A DNA stretch of 64,000 nucleotides, from the NCBI RefSeq assembly GCF_046591575.1, contig NZ_JBIQWA010000007.1, positions 1 through 64,000 on the forward strand, in the 5' to 3' direction. Positions 36,297 through 45,560 of this stretch are shown here, one piece after another. Source of the stretch: Marivita sp046591575 (GTDB lineage: Bacteria > Pseudomonadota > Alphaproteobacteria > Rhodobacterales > Rhodobacteraceae). A program made the position numbers and the translations under genes. Under the pieces are notes generated by a model that did not search any database, was not told the origin of the DNA, and worked only from the letters and a program-made list of their open reading frames with translations. Each line of letters starts with the position of its first letter. Within the stretch, counting starts at the first letter, position 1.

Positions 36297-37307
36297 ATGA
36301 AACATTTCAAGACTGCCGCGCTTGCGGCGACCATTGCGTTGTCGAGTGCGGCCGTCCAGGCGCAGGACGACGGCGCAAATTACGTGTTGGCAACCGCATC
36401 GACCGGCGGCACCTATTACCCGGTGGGCGTTGCGCTTGCGACACTGGTGAAAGTAAAGCTTGAGCCAAAGCAGAAGATCGGCATGGCTGCGATCAGTTCT
36501 GCCGGATCTGGTGAAAACGTCCGGTTGATCCGCGAAGGCGAAGCGCAATTCGGCATCATGCAAGGTCTTTACGGCTACTACGCCGCGACCGGCACAGGCC
36601 CATTGGAAGAGGTGGGGCCGCAGGAAAACCTGCGGTCGGTTTCAATGCTGTGGCAGAATGTCGAGCATTACATAATTTCATCGGATGCAGTGACCACCGG
36701 TACGATGGCAGACATGGTTGCGCTCAAGGGTGAAGGCATGGCGCTGGGCAGCCAGAATTCGGGGACCATTGGATCAAATGCAGCGATTCTGTCTGGTTTC
36801 GGCATTGATATCGAAAGCGACTACGAACTGGTGTTCGGCGGCTATGGCCCGTCGTCCGAGGCGCTTCAGAACGGTCAGGTCAAGGGTGTCGGCATTCCGG
36901 CCGGTATTCCGGTGGGCGCGATCAGCCAGCTGATGGCTTCCGCGGGGGAGTCGGTCACATTGCTAAACTTCACCGAAGAAGAGATGGCGATGGGGGATGG
37001 CGATCGCGGTCTTTGGACCCCGTTCACCATTCCGGCGGGCACGTATCCCGGTCAGGATGCGGATGTGCAAACAATTGCGCAGCCGAACTTCCTTGCAACA
37101 AGCGCAGACGTGCCGGAAGAGCATGTGTATCAGATCACCAAAGCCATGTATGAAAACCTGCCATTCCTGCAAGCGATCCATCCTGCAACCAAGGCAATGG
37201 CGATTGATCGGGCAATAGCCGGTCTGCCGCTTCCGCTGCATCCCGGTGCTTTAAGATATTACCAGGAAGTCGGATTGGACGTTCCAGAGCGCCTGATCGC
37301 CCAATAA
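36297..37307 (+). CDS. TAXI-family TRAP transporter solute-binding protein
   Basis: The 336-residue product is the periplasmic binding protein of a TAXI-type TRAP importer. It has a signal peptide (about residues 1-22, ending AVQAQ) and the family patterns LATASTGGTYYPVGVALATL, SSAGSGENVRLIREGEAQFG and LGSQNSGTIGSNA. The ATG at 36297 has a GGGAGGA site. The TRAP permease gene follows after 65 bases that contain a strong hairpin. TAXI proteins bind small organic acids such as glutamate or 2-oxoglutarate in known cases, but the ligand here is unknown. Confidence 0.92.
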   Translation: MKHFKTAALAATIALSSAAVQAQDDGANYVLATASTGGTYYPVGVALATLVKVKLEPKQKIGMAAISSAGSGENVRLIREGEAQFGIMQGLYGYYAATGTGPLEEVGPQENLRSVSMLWQNVEHYIISSDAVTTGTMADMVALKGEGMALGSQNSGTIGSNAAILSGFGIDIESDYELVFGGYGPSSEALQNGQVKGVGIPAGIPVGAISQLMASAGESVTLLNFTEEEMAMGDGDRGLWTPFTIPAGTYPGQDADVQTIAQPNFLATSADVPEEHVYQITKAMYENLPFLQAIHPATKAMAIDRAIAGLPLPLHPGALRYYQEVGLDVPERLIAQ

Positions 37308-37324
37308 CCAACCGCTTTGTTTAA

Positions 37325-37349
37325 CCAGCCCCGGTCGATCTGGGGCTGG
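37325..37349 (+). promoter_or_regulatory. Strong hairpin between the TAXI gene and its permease gene
   Basis: CCAGCCCC at 37325-37332 pairs perfectly with GGGGCTGG at 37342-37349 around a nine-base loop. It starts 18 bases after the binding-protein stop, and no T run follows. Such hairpins commonly protect the upstream mRNA so that binding protein is made in excess over the permease. That role is inferred. Confidence 0.7.
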
Positions 37350-37372
37350 CTCTCTGACGTTGGGGTGGGATC

Positions 37373-39481
37373 ATGTCAAAGATCGACGAAAACGAGGACG
37401 GAAGCCGCTTGCGGTCTTTCAAAGGGATGGCAGATACGGCGTTGTCGATTGTCTGTTTTCTTATTGCGGTCGGGCATATCTACGTTGCCTTTGACCCGAT
37501 CCTGTCCGAATTCCAACGCAATGCTTTTCATTTTGCCGGGTTCGCGGCACTGGCGGCAATCCTGTATCCGATGTGGCGTACGCCTTCGGGAAGGACAGCG
37601 CCGCTTGCGCTTGACCTTGTGCTTGGCGTGGCGGTTGCCATGTCAGCGGTGTGGCTGACCTTTGCCGAAAACGCGATTTATGCGCGGGGCGTTAAGCTTG
37701 CTCCGGTAGATTGGGTTGCAACAGCCATCTGCGTTTTCGGAGCAATCGAGCTGACCCGCCGTGTTGCCGGTTTGATCATACCGATCCTTATCATTCTGGC
37801 GCTTAGCTATGTTGCGTTTTGGGGAAAATATGTCAGCGGCGTTTTCGCCTTTCCCGGTCTGAGCGTTGAGACCGTCGCATTTCGTTCCATTTTTGGGGAT
37901 GACGCGATGTTTGGAACGATTGCACGCATCTCTTCCACATATGTCTTTTTGTTCATTATCTTCGGGGCATTCCTCTTACGCTCTGGGGCGGGCGAGTTCG
38001 TGATCAATATGGCCCGCGCCGTTGCAGGCAAAATGGTGGGCGGGCCGGGCATAGTTGCCGTCATCGCGTCTGGTTTGACCGGGACGATTTCCGGGTCTGC
38101 GGTTGCCAATACGGCGTCAACAGGTGTGATCACCATCCCTTTGATGAAACGCGCGGGGTTTCAGCCAAAATTCGCGGGTGGCGTTGAGGCCGCTGCATCA
38201 ACCGGTGGCCAATTGATGCCGCCAATCATGGGTGCAGGAGCCTTTGTCATGGCCAGTTTTACGCAGATCCCATACGAAAAAATCGTCGCCGTTGCTGCAC
38301 TTCCGGCGCTGCTTTATTTTCTGTCGGTGGCATTCTTTGTGCGTATTGAAGCGCGTCGCCACAATTTGCCGCCAATGCCGGATGAAGGCCAGACTCTGGT
38401 CTCGGCGTTCAAAGAGGGTGGTGCAAGTTTCTGCATTCCGATTGCCACGTTGATCGGTATGTTGGTGGCCGGATTTACCCCGACTTATGCTGCGGTTTTT
38501 GGCATTTTGGCGGTCGTTGCCTCCAGTTGGCTGACGAAAAATCGCATGGGGCCAAGGGCCGTTTTCGAAGCCTTCGTCATGGGAACGAAAGGGATGGTTT
38601 TGACCGCAGTCTTGTTGTGTTCTGTTGGTCTGATTGTGAACGTGATTGCGACTGCTGGCATCGGCAATACGTTCAGTCTTATGATCTCAAGCTGGGCCGG
38701 TGGAAACATCCTGATCGCGTTGATCCTGATCGCACTGGCCAGCCTTATCCTTGGCATGGGGCTGCCTGTCACGGCGGCCTATATCGTGCTGGCGACACTG
38801 TCAGCACCTGCCTTGTCGGGCATGATAAGTGACCAGTTTGTGATCGCAGAGTTGGCGGCTGGCAATTTGCCAGAGGCTGCCAAAGCGGTGTTGATGTTCG
38901 GTGTGCCTGAACAGGCAGAACTATTGAGCCGGGACGTGACCAGGGCCGAGGCCGCCAGCCTGATTCAAACCCTGCCACTCGAAATCGCGGCACCACTGCG
39001 CGAGCTTGTTGTTCCGCAATCGGTTGCGATGAGTGCTCTTTTGTCGGCGCACATGATTATTTTTTGGCTCTCGCAGGATAGCAACGTGACGCCACCCGTG
39101 GCTCTGGCCGCCTTTACCGCTGCTGCGATTGCCAAAGCACCCGCCATGGCGACCGGGGTGGCCAGCTGGAAATTGGCCAAAGGCCTTTATATTGTGCCGG
39201 TCTTGTTCGCCTATACACCGTTTTTGTCCGGTGACTGGCCCGTGATGATTCAGGTATTCTGTTTTGCAGTCATCGGTGTTTACGGTCTGTCTTCTGCGCT
39301 TCAGGGATGTATGGAAAAACCGTTCGGGTTATTGATGCGCGGGCTGTGTTTTCTTGCCGGTGTGGCGTGTCTCTGGCCCGGTGCGGTGATCGCCAATCTG
39401 TTGGGTGCGGTCGCGGTTCTTGCGCTATTGTTTTGGAATATTCGGTTCACCAAAAATTCGGTTACCGAAGTCGCGGTCTAG
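37373..39481 (+). CDS. TRAP transporter fused permease (4TM-12TM, TAXI type)
   Basis: The 702-residue product fuses the small (DctQ-like) and large (DctM-like) membrane subunits, the usual form for TAXI transporters. About four helices occupy residues 25-150. The large part follows with landmarks such as FIIFGAFLLRSGAGEFVINM, TGTISGSAVANTASTGVITI, ASTGGQLMPPIMGAGAFVMA and ILGMGLPVTAAYIVLATLSA. It uses an ion gradient to import the ligand delivered by the TAXI protein upstream. The start ATG follows GGGGTGGGATC. Confidence 0.93.
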   Translation: MSKIDENEDGSRLRSFKGMADTALSIVCFLIAVGHIYVAFDPILSEFQRNAFHFAGFAALAAILYPMWRTPSGRTAPLALDLVLGVAVAMSAVWLTFAENAIYARGVKLAPVDWVATAICVFGAIELTRRVAGLIIPILIILALSYVAFWGKYVSGVFAFPGLSVETVAFRSIFGDDAMFGTIARISSTYVFLFIIFGAFLLRSGAGEFVINMARAVAGKMVGGPGIVAVIASGLTGTISGSAVANTASTGVITIPLMKRAGFQPKFAGGVEAAASTGGQLMPPIMGAGAFVMASFTQIPYEKIVAVAALPALLYFLSVAFFVRIEARRHNLPPMPDEGQTLVSAFKEGGASFCIPIATLIGMLVAGFTPTYAAVFGILAVVASSWLTKNRMGPRAVFEAFVMGTKGMVLTAVLLCSVGLIVNVIATAGIGNTFSLMISSWAGGNILIALILIALASLILGMGLPVTAAYIVLATLSAPALSGMISDQFVIAELAAGNLPEAAKAVLMFGVPEQAELLSRDVTRAEAASLIQTLPLEIAAPLRELVVPQSVAMSALLSAHMIIFWLSQDSNVTPPVALAAFTAAAIAKAPAMATGVASWKLAKGLYIVPVLFAYTPFLSGDWPVMIQVFCFAVIGVYGLSSALQGCMEKPFGLLMRGLCFLAGVACLWPGAVIANLLGAVAVLALLFWNIRFTKNSVTEVAV

Positions 39482-39548
39482 AATTGCAAATTGAACGACT
39501 TCAGAGGCGCGTGGCGTTTTCGCCAAGCCACTGCGAAGAATTGCGCGT

Positions 39549-40322
39549 TCAGGAATAGGCGCAATCAGGGCCACGTTCGAGTGGCGTGTCAATCGTTCTC
39601 TCGGTCGGCATCCAGTCAAAGATTGCCAAAGCCTGTCCGCTGTCAAACCCAACATAAAGCGTACCGGTTTCAGGCTGTAAGGCGACGCCTTCCGCATCCA
39701 CACCATAAGCCGACAGTGGATGAACCGACAGGACGCGCCCATCAGGAGCAAGCTCAAACAGACTGTTCAAGCCTTCATTGTCGTCGACGACAAGGATATT
39801 GCCGGAATAGGGGTCGCGCGTGACGCCTTGAGGTTCTGTCATCGGCGGATCAAATGTGTCGCCGAACAGTTCCATCAGTACAGATCCGTCCGGTGCGATG
39901 CGCATAAGGCGCGATGGATCATCTTCCACGACAAGAAAGCTGCCATCAGCGTCTTTGTGCAGGCCTTCTGTATCAAATAACGTGTCGCTCAACCTAAAAG
40001 GTTGATCAATGGCCCGTCCGTCACGATCCAGCCTGCGGAATTCCCCCCAGCCGTTGGCGATCAAAAGACCATCCCGTTCGACGGTCAAACTCCGTACCGA
40101 ACTCATTTTCGTGTCGAGCCGGCGCAGCTCTTTGCCAAAGGTCGAAAGCAGAACGATTTCCGAACTTTCATTCGCGATCCAGATTCCACAAACCTGAGCA
40201 TCATACGCGATGCTGACGGCTCGGAAATTCTGGAGTGTTTCGCGATGAAAAATGTCCGCCTGGACTGCACCGATCTGGGATGTTGCGATCGCAACGAGAG
40301 CTGACATCAGTTTACCGCGCAT
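39549..40322 (-). CDS. Exported beta-propeller protein, SdiA-regulated/phytase-like esterase type
   Basis: The 257-residue product has a signal peptide (MRGKLMSALVAIATSQIGAV then QA) and repeated propeller-blade sequences such as LTVERDGLLIANGWGEFRRL, DADGSFLVVEDDPSRLMRIA and EGVALQPETGTLYVGFDSG. The DTEGLHKDADGSFLVVE pattern resembles SdiA-regulated or esterase-like phytase domains. The enzymatic or binding role is unknown. It is convergent with the TRAP operon across 67 bases containing a short GTGGC/GCCAC inverted repeat, and divergent from the FAD oxidoreductase. The ATG at 40322 has a GGAGATG site. Confidence 0.65.
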   Translation of the reverse strand: MRGKLMSALVAIATSQIGAVQADIFHRETLQNFRAVSIAYDAQVCGIWIANESSEIVLLSTFGKELRRLDTKMSSVRSLTVERDGLLIANGWGEFRRLDRDGRAIDQPFRLSDTLFDTEGLHKDADGSFLVVEDDPSRLMRIAPDGSVLMELFGDTFDPPMTEPQGVTRDPYSGNILVVDDNEGLNSLFELAPDGRVLSVHPLSAYGVDAEGVALQPETGTLYVGFDSGQALAIFDWMPTERTIDTPLERGPDCAYS

Positions 40323-40469
40323 CAACCATCTCCATCATAGAAATTGAGATGTTTCAAAGTCCGAGAATTTCAAGAGAAACCCGCCAATGGCTCAGGAGAT
40401 CCTTGTTCTGCTTTTTGAAACTATGTCATCAAGGATTAATGCCACAAGTGGCAGTTGAATGAGGTGTTA

Positions 40470-41717
40470 ATGCCGACCGACCGTAAACATGTAATCGTCA
40501 TCGGCGCTGGAATTGTTGGGGTTTCAACCGCCATCTGGCTACAGCGGTTGGGGTCCGACGTCACGCTTTTGGATCGGCAAGATCCCGGGTTAGGGGCCTC
40601 GTTCGGCAATGCCGGTTTACTTGCGGCCTGCGCGATGGTTCCCGTCACCACACCAGGCCTTTTGGCGAAAGCGCCCAGAATGATCCTGGATTCCAACTCG
40701 CCACTGTTTCTGCGTTGGTCTTATTTGCCGAAACTGGCCCCGTGGCTGTTTCGCTACCTCAAACACGCCAATGACGCCGACACGCAGCGAATTGCAGCAA
40801 GTTTGACTGACATCACCGCGGATACGGTCGATCAACATATGGCCTTGACCGACGGGTTGACCGCGCGGGAGTTTATTACCTGCAGCGACTACGTTTTCGC
40901 CTACGGCTCTAGGGCAGAATACTTAAAAGACCGCTATGAATGGGATCTCCGTGCGGAACACGGATTTGTTCCCACCCTTATCGAGGGACCAATGGTTCAA
41001 GAGTATGATCCAGGTTTCGGCCCGAAAATCGCGTGTTTGGCAGTGGTCAAACATCACGGCTTCATTGTTGATCCGGGTGGATATATTGCAGCACTTGCAG
41101 CGGCATTCCAAGAAATGGGTGGCCGTGTTCTAAAAGCATCCGTGCAGGATATTGAAACACATGACAATCTTCGCCCGCGCGTGGTTACAAAAGCTGGTCC
41201 ATTGGATTGTGATAATATCGTCCTTGCTTCAGGGGCATGGTCCAAAAACCTGATGTCAAAATTGGGGGTGTCCGTACCTCTCGAAACAGAGCGCGGATAT
41301 CATATTGTGCTAAAAGACGCCACTGGCGGTCCGCGTGCGCCCTCTATGATATCGGCGGGAAAATTCGTTGCGACGCCCATGCGCGCTGGGCTGCGGTGCG
41401 CCGGAATTGTCGAATTCGGCGGACTGGAGGCAGGCCCGTCTGATGCACCTTTTGCGCTTTTACGACGTCAGGTCCGGGATGCTTTCCCAAACCTAGAGTT
41501 TCAAGGTGAGGAAACCTGGATGGGTCATCGTCCGGCGACACCCGACAGCCTTCCTTTGATTGGTCAGGTCAGAAACACAGGTGTTTATACGGCGTTCGGA
41601 CACCAGCACGTAGGTCTGACCGCAGGCCCGAGAACAGGAAGACTGGTCGCGGGGTTGATTATGGACCAATCGTCAAACCTGAATCTAAAGCTGTTCGACC
41701 CCCATCGGTTCCGCTGA
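40470..41717 (+). CDS. FAD-dependent oxidoreductase, D-amino acid dehydrogenase (DadA) family
   Basis: The 415-residue product starts with a Rossmann dinucleotide fold, VIVIGAGIVGVSTAIWLQRL, followed by GASFGNAGLL, the typical DadA substrate-side loop. It ends with the second FAD contact region GVYTAFGHQHVGLTAGPRTG. Such enzymes oxidise D-amino acids to 2-oxo acids and pass electrons to the respiratory chain. The ATG at 40470 has a GAGG site, while a TTG at 40455 is less likely. The substrate cannot be told. A link to the nearby TAXI-TRAP importer (amino acids) is possible but not shown. Confidence 0.85.
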   Translation: MPTDRKHVIVIGAGIVGVSTAIWLQRLGSDVTLLDRQDPGLGASFGNAGLLAACAMVPVTTPGLLAKAPRMILDSNSPLFLRWSYLPKLAPWLFRYLKHANDADTQRIAASLTDITADTVDQHMALTDGLTAREFITCSDYVFAYGSRAEYLKDRYEWDLRAEHGFVPTLIEGPMVQEYDPGFGPKIACLAVVKHHGFIVDPGGYIAALAAAFQEMGGRVLKASVQDIETHDNLRPRVVTKAGPLDCDNIVLASGAWSKNLMSKLGVSVPLETERGYHIVLKDATGGPRAPSMISAGKFVATPMRAGLRCAGIVEFGGLEAGPSDAPFALLRRQVRDAFPNLEFQGEETWMGHRPATPDSLPLIGQVRNTGVYTAFGHQHVGLTAGPRTGRLVAGLIMDQSSNLNLKLFDPHRFR

Positions 41718-41842
41718 ACAGCTTGTAAAAACGGTCGGTTTAAAGGGATACGCGTGAGCCATTCAAAACATGTCGACTTTTAAGTGTTAAGCCAAGGTTT
41801 ACGTCCTTCTGCTATCCCGTTCCTTGGGGTGTAAGGAAAGGT

Positions 41843-42673
41843 ATGGGTATGGCGTTCGACAGTAATGTCGCGCCGGTCATCATCAAACGTAAGAAAGTGG
41901 TCGTTGAGGACGGGCATCATGGTGGTGCCTGGAAGGTGGCGTATGCCGACTTCGTCACCGCAATGATGGCGTTCTTTATGTTGATGTGGCTGTTGAATGC
42001 GACAACGGAAAAACAACGTAAAGGCATCGCTGACTATTTCAGCCCAACCGCACCGATCAGCCGTTTGTCGAGCGGGTCTGACGGAATGATGATGGGCGAA
42101 AGCGTGTTCGCTAATGATGTTCTGCCACGTATGGGCGTGGGTGCAAGCTCGCTGCACCAAACACAGGGGGATGCATCCGGCGGCGGTGACGCATCCGAAG
42201 AAGACACGGCGCAGGATAAAACTTTCAAAGAGATGACGGATGTCTTTCTTGGTCTCGGTGGCGAAAGCATGCTGGAAGACCGATGGCTCCGGCATGTTGT
42301 GACCCGGGTCACAGATGAAGGTCTTGTGCTTGAATTTCACGACAGACCAGAAAGCCCGCTTTTTACGGACGGCGCGACGCCAACCGATATTCTCTACGAG
42401 ATTGGCTTCGCAGTTCAGGAAGCAAGTAAGATGCTTAATAACGAAATCGCCATTGAGGCACATGTTGCGACCATTCCGTTGGTCCAGCGTGAAGATCCGA
42501 CCTGGGACTGGTCATCTGCGCGTGCGTTTCAATTCTCTGACATTTTGACAGGATTCGGGTTTCCGCCAGACCGTTTGCGCCGCGTAACGGCTTACGGAGA
42601 TCGCGAACCCGTCGTCGATAACCTGATGTCACCGCGGAACAATCGCCTCGAGATCATCTTCCTCCGGTACTAG
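41843..42673 (+). CDS. motB: Flagellar motor stator protein MotB
   Basis: MotB anchors the stator to peptidoglycan and carries the essential proton-binding Asp. The 276-residue product has a cytoplasmic N-terminus, one membrane helix (about residues 33-52) containing YADFVTAMMAFFMLMWLLNA with Asp36, and a C-terminal OmpA-like domain with AIEAHVAT, WDWSSARAFQFSDILTGFGF and SPRNNRLEIIFLRY. The ATG at 41843 follows AAGGAAAGGT. Unlike the common motAB pairing, motA lies about 5 kb downstream, after the hook genes. Confidence 0.93.
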   Translation: MGMAFDSNVAPVIIKRKKVVVEDGHHGGAWKVAYADFVTAMMAFFMLMWLLNATTEKQRKGIADYFSPTAPISRLSSGSDGMMMGESVFANDVLPRMGVGASSLHQTQGDASGGGDASEEDTAQDKTFKEMTDVFLGLGGESMLEDRWLRHVVTRVTDEGLVLEFHDRPESPLFTDGATPTDILYEIGFAVQEASKMLNNEIAIEAHVATIPLVQREDPTWDWSSARAFQFSDILTGFGFPPDRLRRVTAYGDREPVVDNLMSPRNNRLEIIFLRY

Positions 42674-42679
42674 GCGAAG

Positions 42680-42722
42680 TCCTTAAATCACTCGAATTTT
42701 ATCTGTTAGGTCATCCTTAAAT
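42680..42722. repeat. Nine-base direct repeat upstream of flgE
   Basis: TCCTTAAAT occurs at 42680-42688 and again at 42714-42722, 34 bases apart, within the 103-base motB-flgE gap. The TTAA core resembles half-sites used by CtrA in alphaproteobacteria, but the spacing does not match a standard CtrA box. It may be chance or a regulator site for the hook operon. Confidence 0.35.
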
Positions 42723-42776
42723 AGGCTGCCTTATAGATGTGCTTGCAAATGTGCCAACACTCTAGAAAGGCGATAC

Positions 42777-44078
42777 ATGTCGATTTCTTCTTCTTTCAGC
42801 GCAGGCATCGTTGGGCTTGCGTCCAATGCAACAAGGCTTGCGACCATCTCCGATAATATCGCCAATTCACAGACGCCTGGCTATAAACGGGTAGAAGCAA
42901 ACTTCCATTCCATGGTTGTGACATCTGGCAACGGCAGCTACACCGCTGGGGGCGTTCGCGCCACGACGCAACGCTATATTGACCAGAACAGTGCGATTGC
43001 ATCCACGTCCAATGCCACTGACCTCGCTGTCAGTGGACGGGGCTTTTTACCAGTCGCCCAAGCGACTGAAGTTCTTGCGGGAGAAGAGAATCCGCAGATG
43101 TTCCTCGCAACAACTGGCTCTTTCCGTACCGATGCGAACGGATATCTTCGAACCCCATCAGGGCAGATGCTCCTTGGCTGGCCAGCAAATCTGGACGGCA
43201 GCATCCCGAATTTCCCCCGTGCCACCAACGAAGCTTTGGAACCGGTGCGCGTAAATGTAAACCAACTCAGTGGCGAACCGACAACACGGATTGAATTGGG
43301 CATCAACCTGCCTGCGACCGAAACAGAGTTTGGCGCGCCCGGCGATCCGTTGATCCAGACCATTGAGTATTTCGACAATCTTGGACGCGCCGAAACACTA
43401 GAGTTCACGTTCACTCCGGTTGTTCCCGGCGCTGGGACATCCAATCAGTGGGCCCTGCAGATTGTCGATAGTGCAGATCCCGCTACGATTATCGGAGAGT
43501 ATGATCTTGAGTTTAACGATGCACCCACCCTTGGCGGGACCCTTTTAGGAGTTACCGACATTGGCGGAGGGCCATATGATCCGGCGACCGGCATTTTAAC
43601 GGTGACCGCGCCTAGCGGACCAATTGATATCAACATTGGGCGCCCCGGTCTTAACGAAGGATTATCTCAACTATCCGACATATTTGCGCCCTTCAATATA
43701 AGTCGGGATGGCGCGCCTGTTGGGAAGGTTACTTCCGTCGAAGTGGACGAAACTGGCCGGGTAAATGCATTTTATGACACAGGCACCATTCGGACCCTAT
43801 ATCAGGTACCACTTGTTGACATGCCGAACCCAAATGGAATGGCCGCCGTTGGAAGCCAGCTTTACATGCCAACACCAGAAAGCGGCAGCTTTTTTCTGTG
43901 GGATGCAGGTAATGGATCAACTGGCGATATTCTCTCTTTCGCCCTTGAAGAATCAGCTACAGACGTCGCCAATGAATTAACCGAACTTATCCGTACGCAG
44001 CGAGCCTATTCTTCCAATGCAAAAGTTATTCAGACTGTTGATGAAATGCTCCAGGAAGCCACCAATATTAAGCGCTAA
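42777..44078 (+). CDS. flgE: Flagellar hook protein FlgE
   Basis: FlgE polymerises into the hook. The 433-residue product has the N-terminal motif SDNIANSQTPGYKRVEANFH, the beta domain TDLAVSGRGFLPV, and the C-terminal SATDVANELTELIRTQRAYS helix typical of hook proteins. Length and domain pattern match alphaproteobacterial FlgE. It follows motB by 103 bases and precedes flgK by 23 bases. Confidence 0.95.
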   Translation: MSISSSFSAGIVGLASNATRLATISDNIANSQTPGYKRVEANFHSMVVTSGNGSYTAGGVRATTQRYIDQNSAIASTSNATDLAVSGRGFLPVAQATEVLAGEENPQMFLATTGSFRTDANGYLRTPSGQMLLGWPANLDGSIPNFPRATNEALEPVRVNVNQLSGEPTTRIELGINLPATETEFGAPGDPLIQTIEYFDNLGRAETLEFTFTPVVPGAGTSNQWALQIVDSADPATIIGEYDLEFNDAPTLGGTLLGVTDIGGGPYDPATGILTVTAPSGPIDINIGRPGLNEGLSQLSDIFAPFNISRDGAPVGKVTSVEVDETGRVNAFYDTGTIRTLYQVPLVDMPNPNGMAAVGSQLYMPTPESGSFFLWDAGNGSTGDILSFALEESATDVANELTELIRTQRAYSSNAKVIQTVDEMLQEATNIKR

Positions 44079-44101
44079 CCGATTGTAAAAGGAACTTTAA
44101 T

Positions 44102-45550
44102 ATGAGTCTATCTGGGGCTTTATCAAATGCAATCAGTGGCTTAACGGCGAATACGATTGGTACATCCACTCTTTCTGCAAACGTTGCAAACGCACTGAAT
44201 GAAAATTATGGCCGCCGAACTGTAAATTTAACAACGAACGTAAACCAATCCTATGGCGGAGTACGCGTTACTCAAATTGAACGATTTTCTGATCCAGTGT
44301 TAAACCACCAAAAACGTCTTGCCTCAGCCAGTTTTGCTGAAAAACAGACTCTTTCTAAATTCAGTGTTGAATTTGAAAACCTTTGGGGGAGTGTCGACAC
44401 TATAACTTCAATGTCTAAAAAGTTAACAAAATTTGAAACAGCTCTACTGTCTGCGTCAAGTGACCCTTCATCAGACATAAGACTTCGCGCTGTAGGTCAA
44501 GCAGCTGACACTCTTGCCAATGGTATCAAATCAGCAAGCAAAGGTGTTCAGGCAGTCCGAACGACAGCCGATCATCAAATTGCATCAGCCGTTGATACAA
44601 TAAATACACAATTGTCCCAGCTTGAACGCTTGAATATCGATATAATGTCTGCACGGCATCGCGGCCAAGACATGCTGAGTTTAATCGATAGTCGCGAAAA
44701 AATATTAAATGACCTATCTGAATTTATTCCTCTTCGAGTAATTGAACGAGATAGTGGTGCCATCGCTATTTTTTCAAATCAAGGGCGAACACTCCTTGAT
44801 GTAAAAGCAACACAATTTAATTTCACAAAATCACAGATCATCCAACCGGAAATGACAATCGAAAATGGTTTGTTGTCAGATTTAACTGAAATTAATGTCA
44901 CAAACTCCATATCCTTAGAAAATATGTTTTCCGGCGGAAAACTTTCGGCATTATTCGAAGTTCGTGATACTATAGCTCCACGCTCTCAAGCACGGCTTGA
45001 TGCGATAGCACGGGAAATGATTGAACGTTTCGGGCATGGTGGTGGAGATAACACAATAACTCCTGGGGATTTAGGCGTATTTACTGATGCAGGAGCAGTA
45101 TTCAATGCATCTAATGAAGTAGGTTTGGCCAGTCGATTGTCTCTAAATGAAAATCTATTGCCGGAATCTAATGAGCTTTTTAAATGGCGAGATGGATTGT
45201 ATGCAACAACTATTGGAGCGGTAGGAAATTCTAGCCTATTAGAAGATATTAGAGGGCAAATACTAAGCCAACGCCTCCCGTCGTCAGCAATATTAGGGCT
45301 CACTGCTAAAACACTAATTGGGCATGTGGAAAATTTTTCTGAATTTATAGCGTCAAATCGAAACGAAACAACTGAAGCCACTGATTTAGCACGACAACAA
45401 TTCGATATGTACAATCAAGCCCATGCAAAAAATGGTGTGAATAGTGATGAGGAGCTGCAAAAACTTATCATACTTGAAAAATCTTTTGCTGCAAATGCGC
45501 GTATTATTCAGGTAGTCGATGAAATGTTAACGGACCTTTTGCAAATTTAA
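44102..45550 (+). CDS. flgK: Hook-filament junction protein FlgK (HAP1)
   Basis: FlgK forms the first junction zone between hook and filament. The 482-residue product has the rod/hook-like N-terminus SLSGALSNAISGLTANTIGT with LSANVANALNENYGRRTV, a long helical D1 region, and a C-terminus ending AANARIIQVVDEMLTDLLQI, all FlgK-like. From here to 50350 the sequence becomes noticeably A/T-rich compared with flgE and the housekeeping genes. flgL follows 10 bases later behind an AAGGAGAG site. Confidence 0.92.
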   Translation: MSLSGALSNAISGLTANTIGTSTLSANVANALNENYGRRTVNLTTNVNQSYGGVRVTQIERFSDPVLNHQKRLASASFAEKQTLSKFSVEFENLWGSVDTITSMSKKLTKFETALLSASSDPSSDIRLRAVGQAADTLANGIKSASKGVQAVRTTADHQIASAVDTINTQLSQLERLNIDIMSARHRGQDMLSLIDSREKILNDLSEFIPLRVIERDSGAIAIFSNQGRTLLDVKATQFNFTKSQIIQPEMTIENGLLSDLTEINVTNSISLENMFSGGKLSALFEVRDTIAPRSQARLDAIAREMIERFGHGGGDNTITPGDLGVFTDAGAVFNASNEVGLASRLSLNENLLPESNELFKWRDGLYATTIGAVGNSSLLEDIRGQILSQRLPSSAILGLTAKTLIGHVENFSEFIASNRNETTEATDLARQQFDMYNQAHAKNGVNSDEELQKLIILEKSFAANARIIQVVDEMLTDLLQI

Positions 45551-45560
45551 GGAGAGACAA

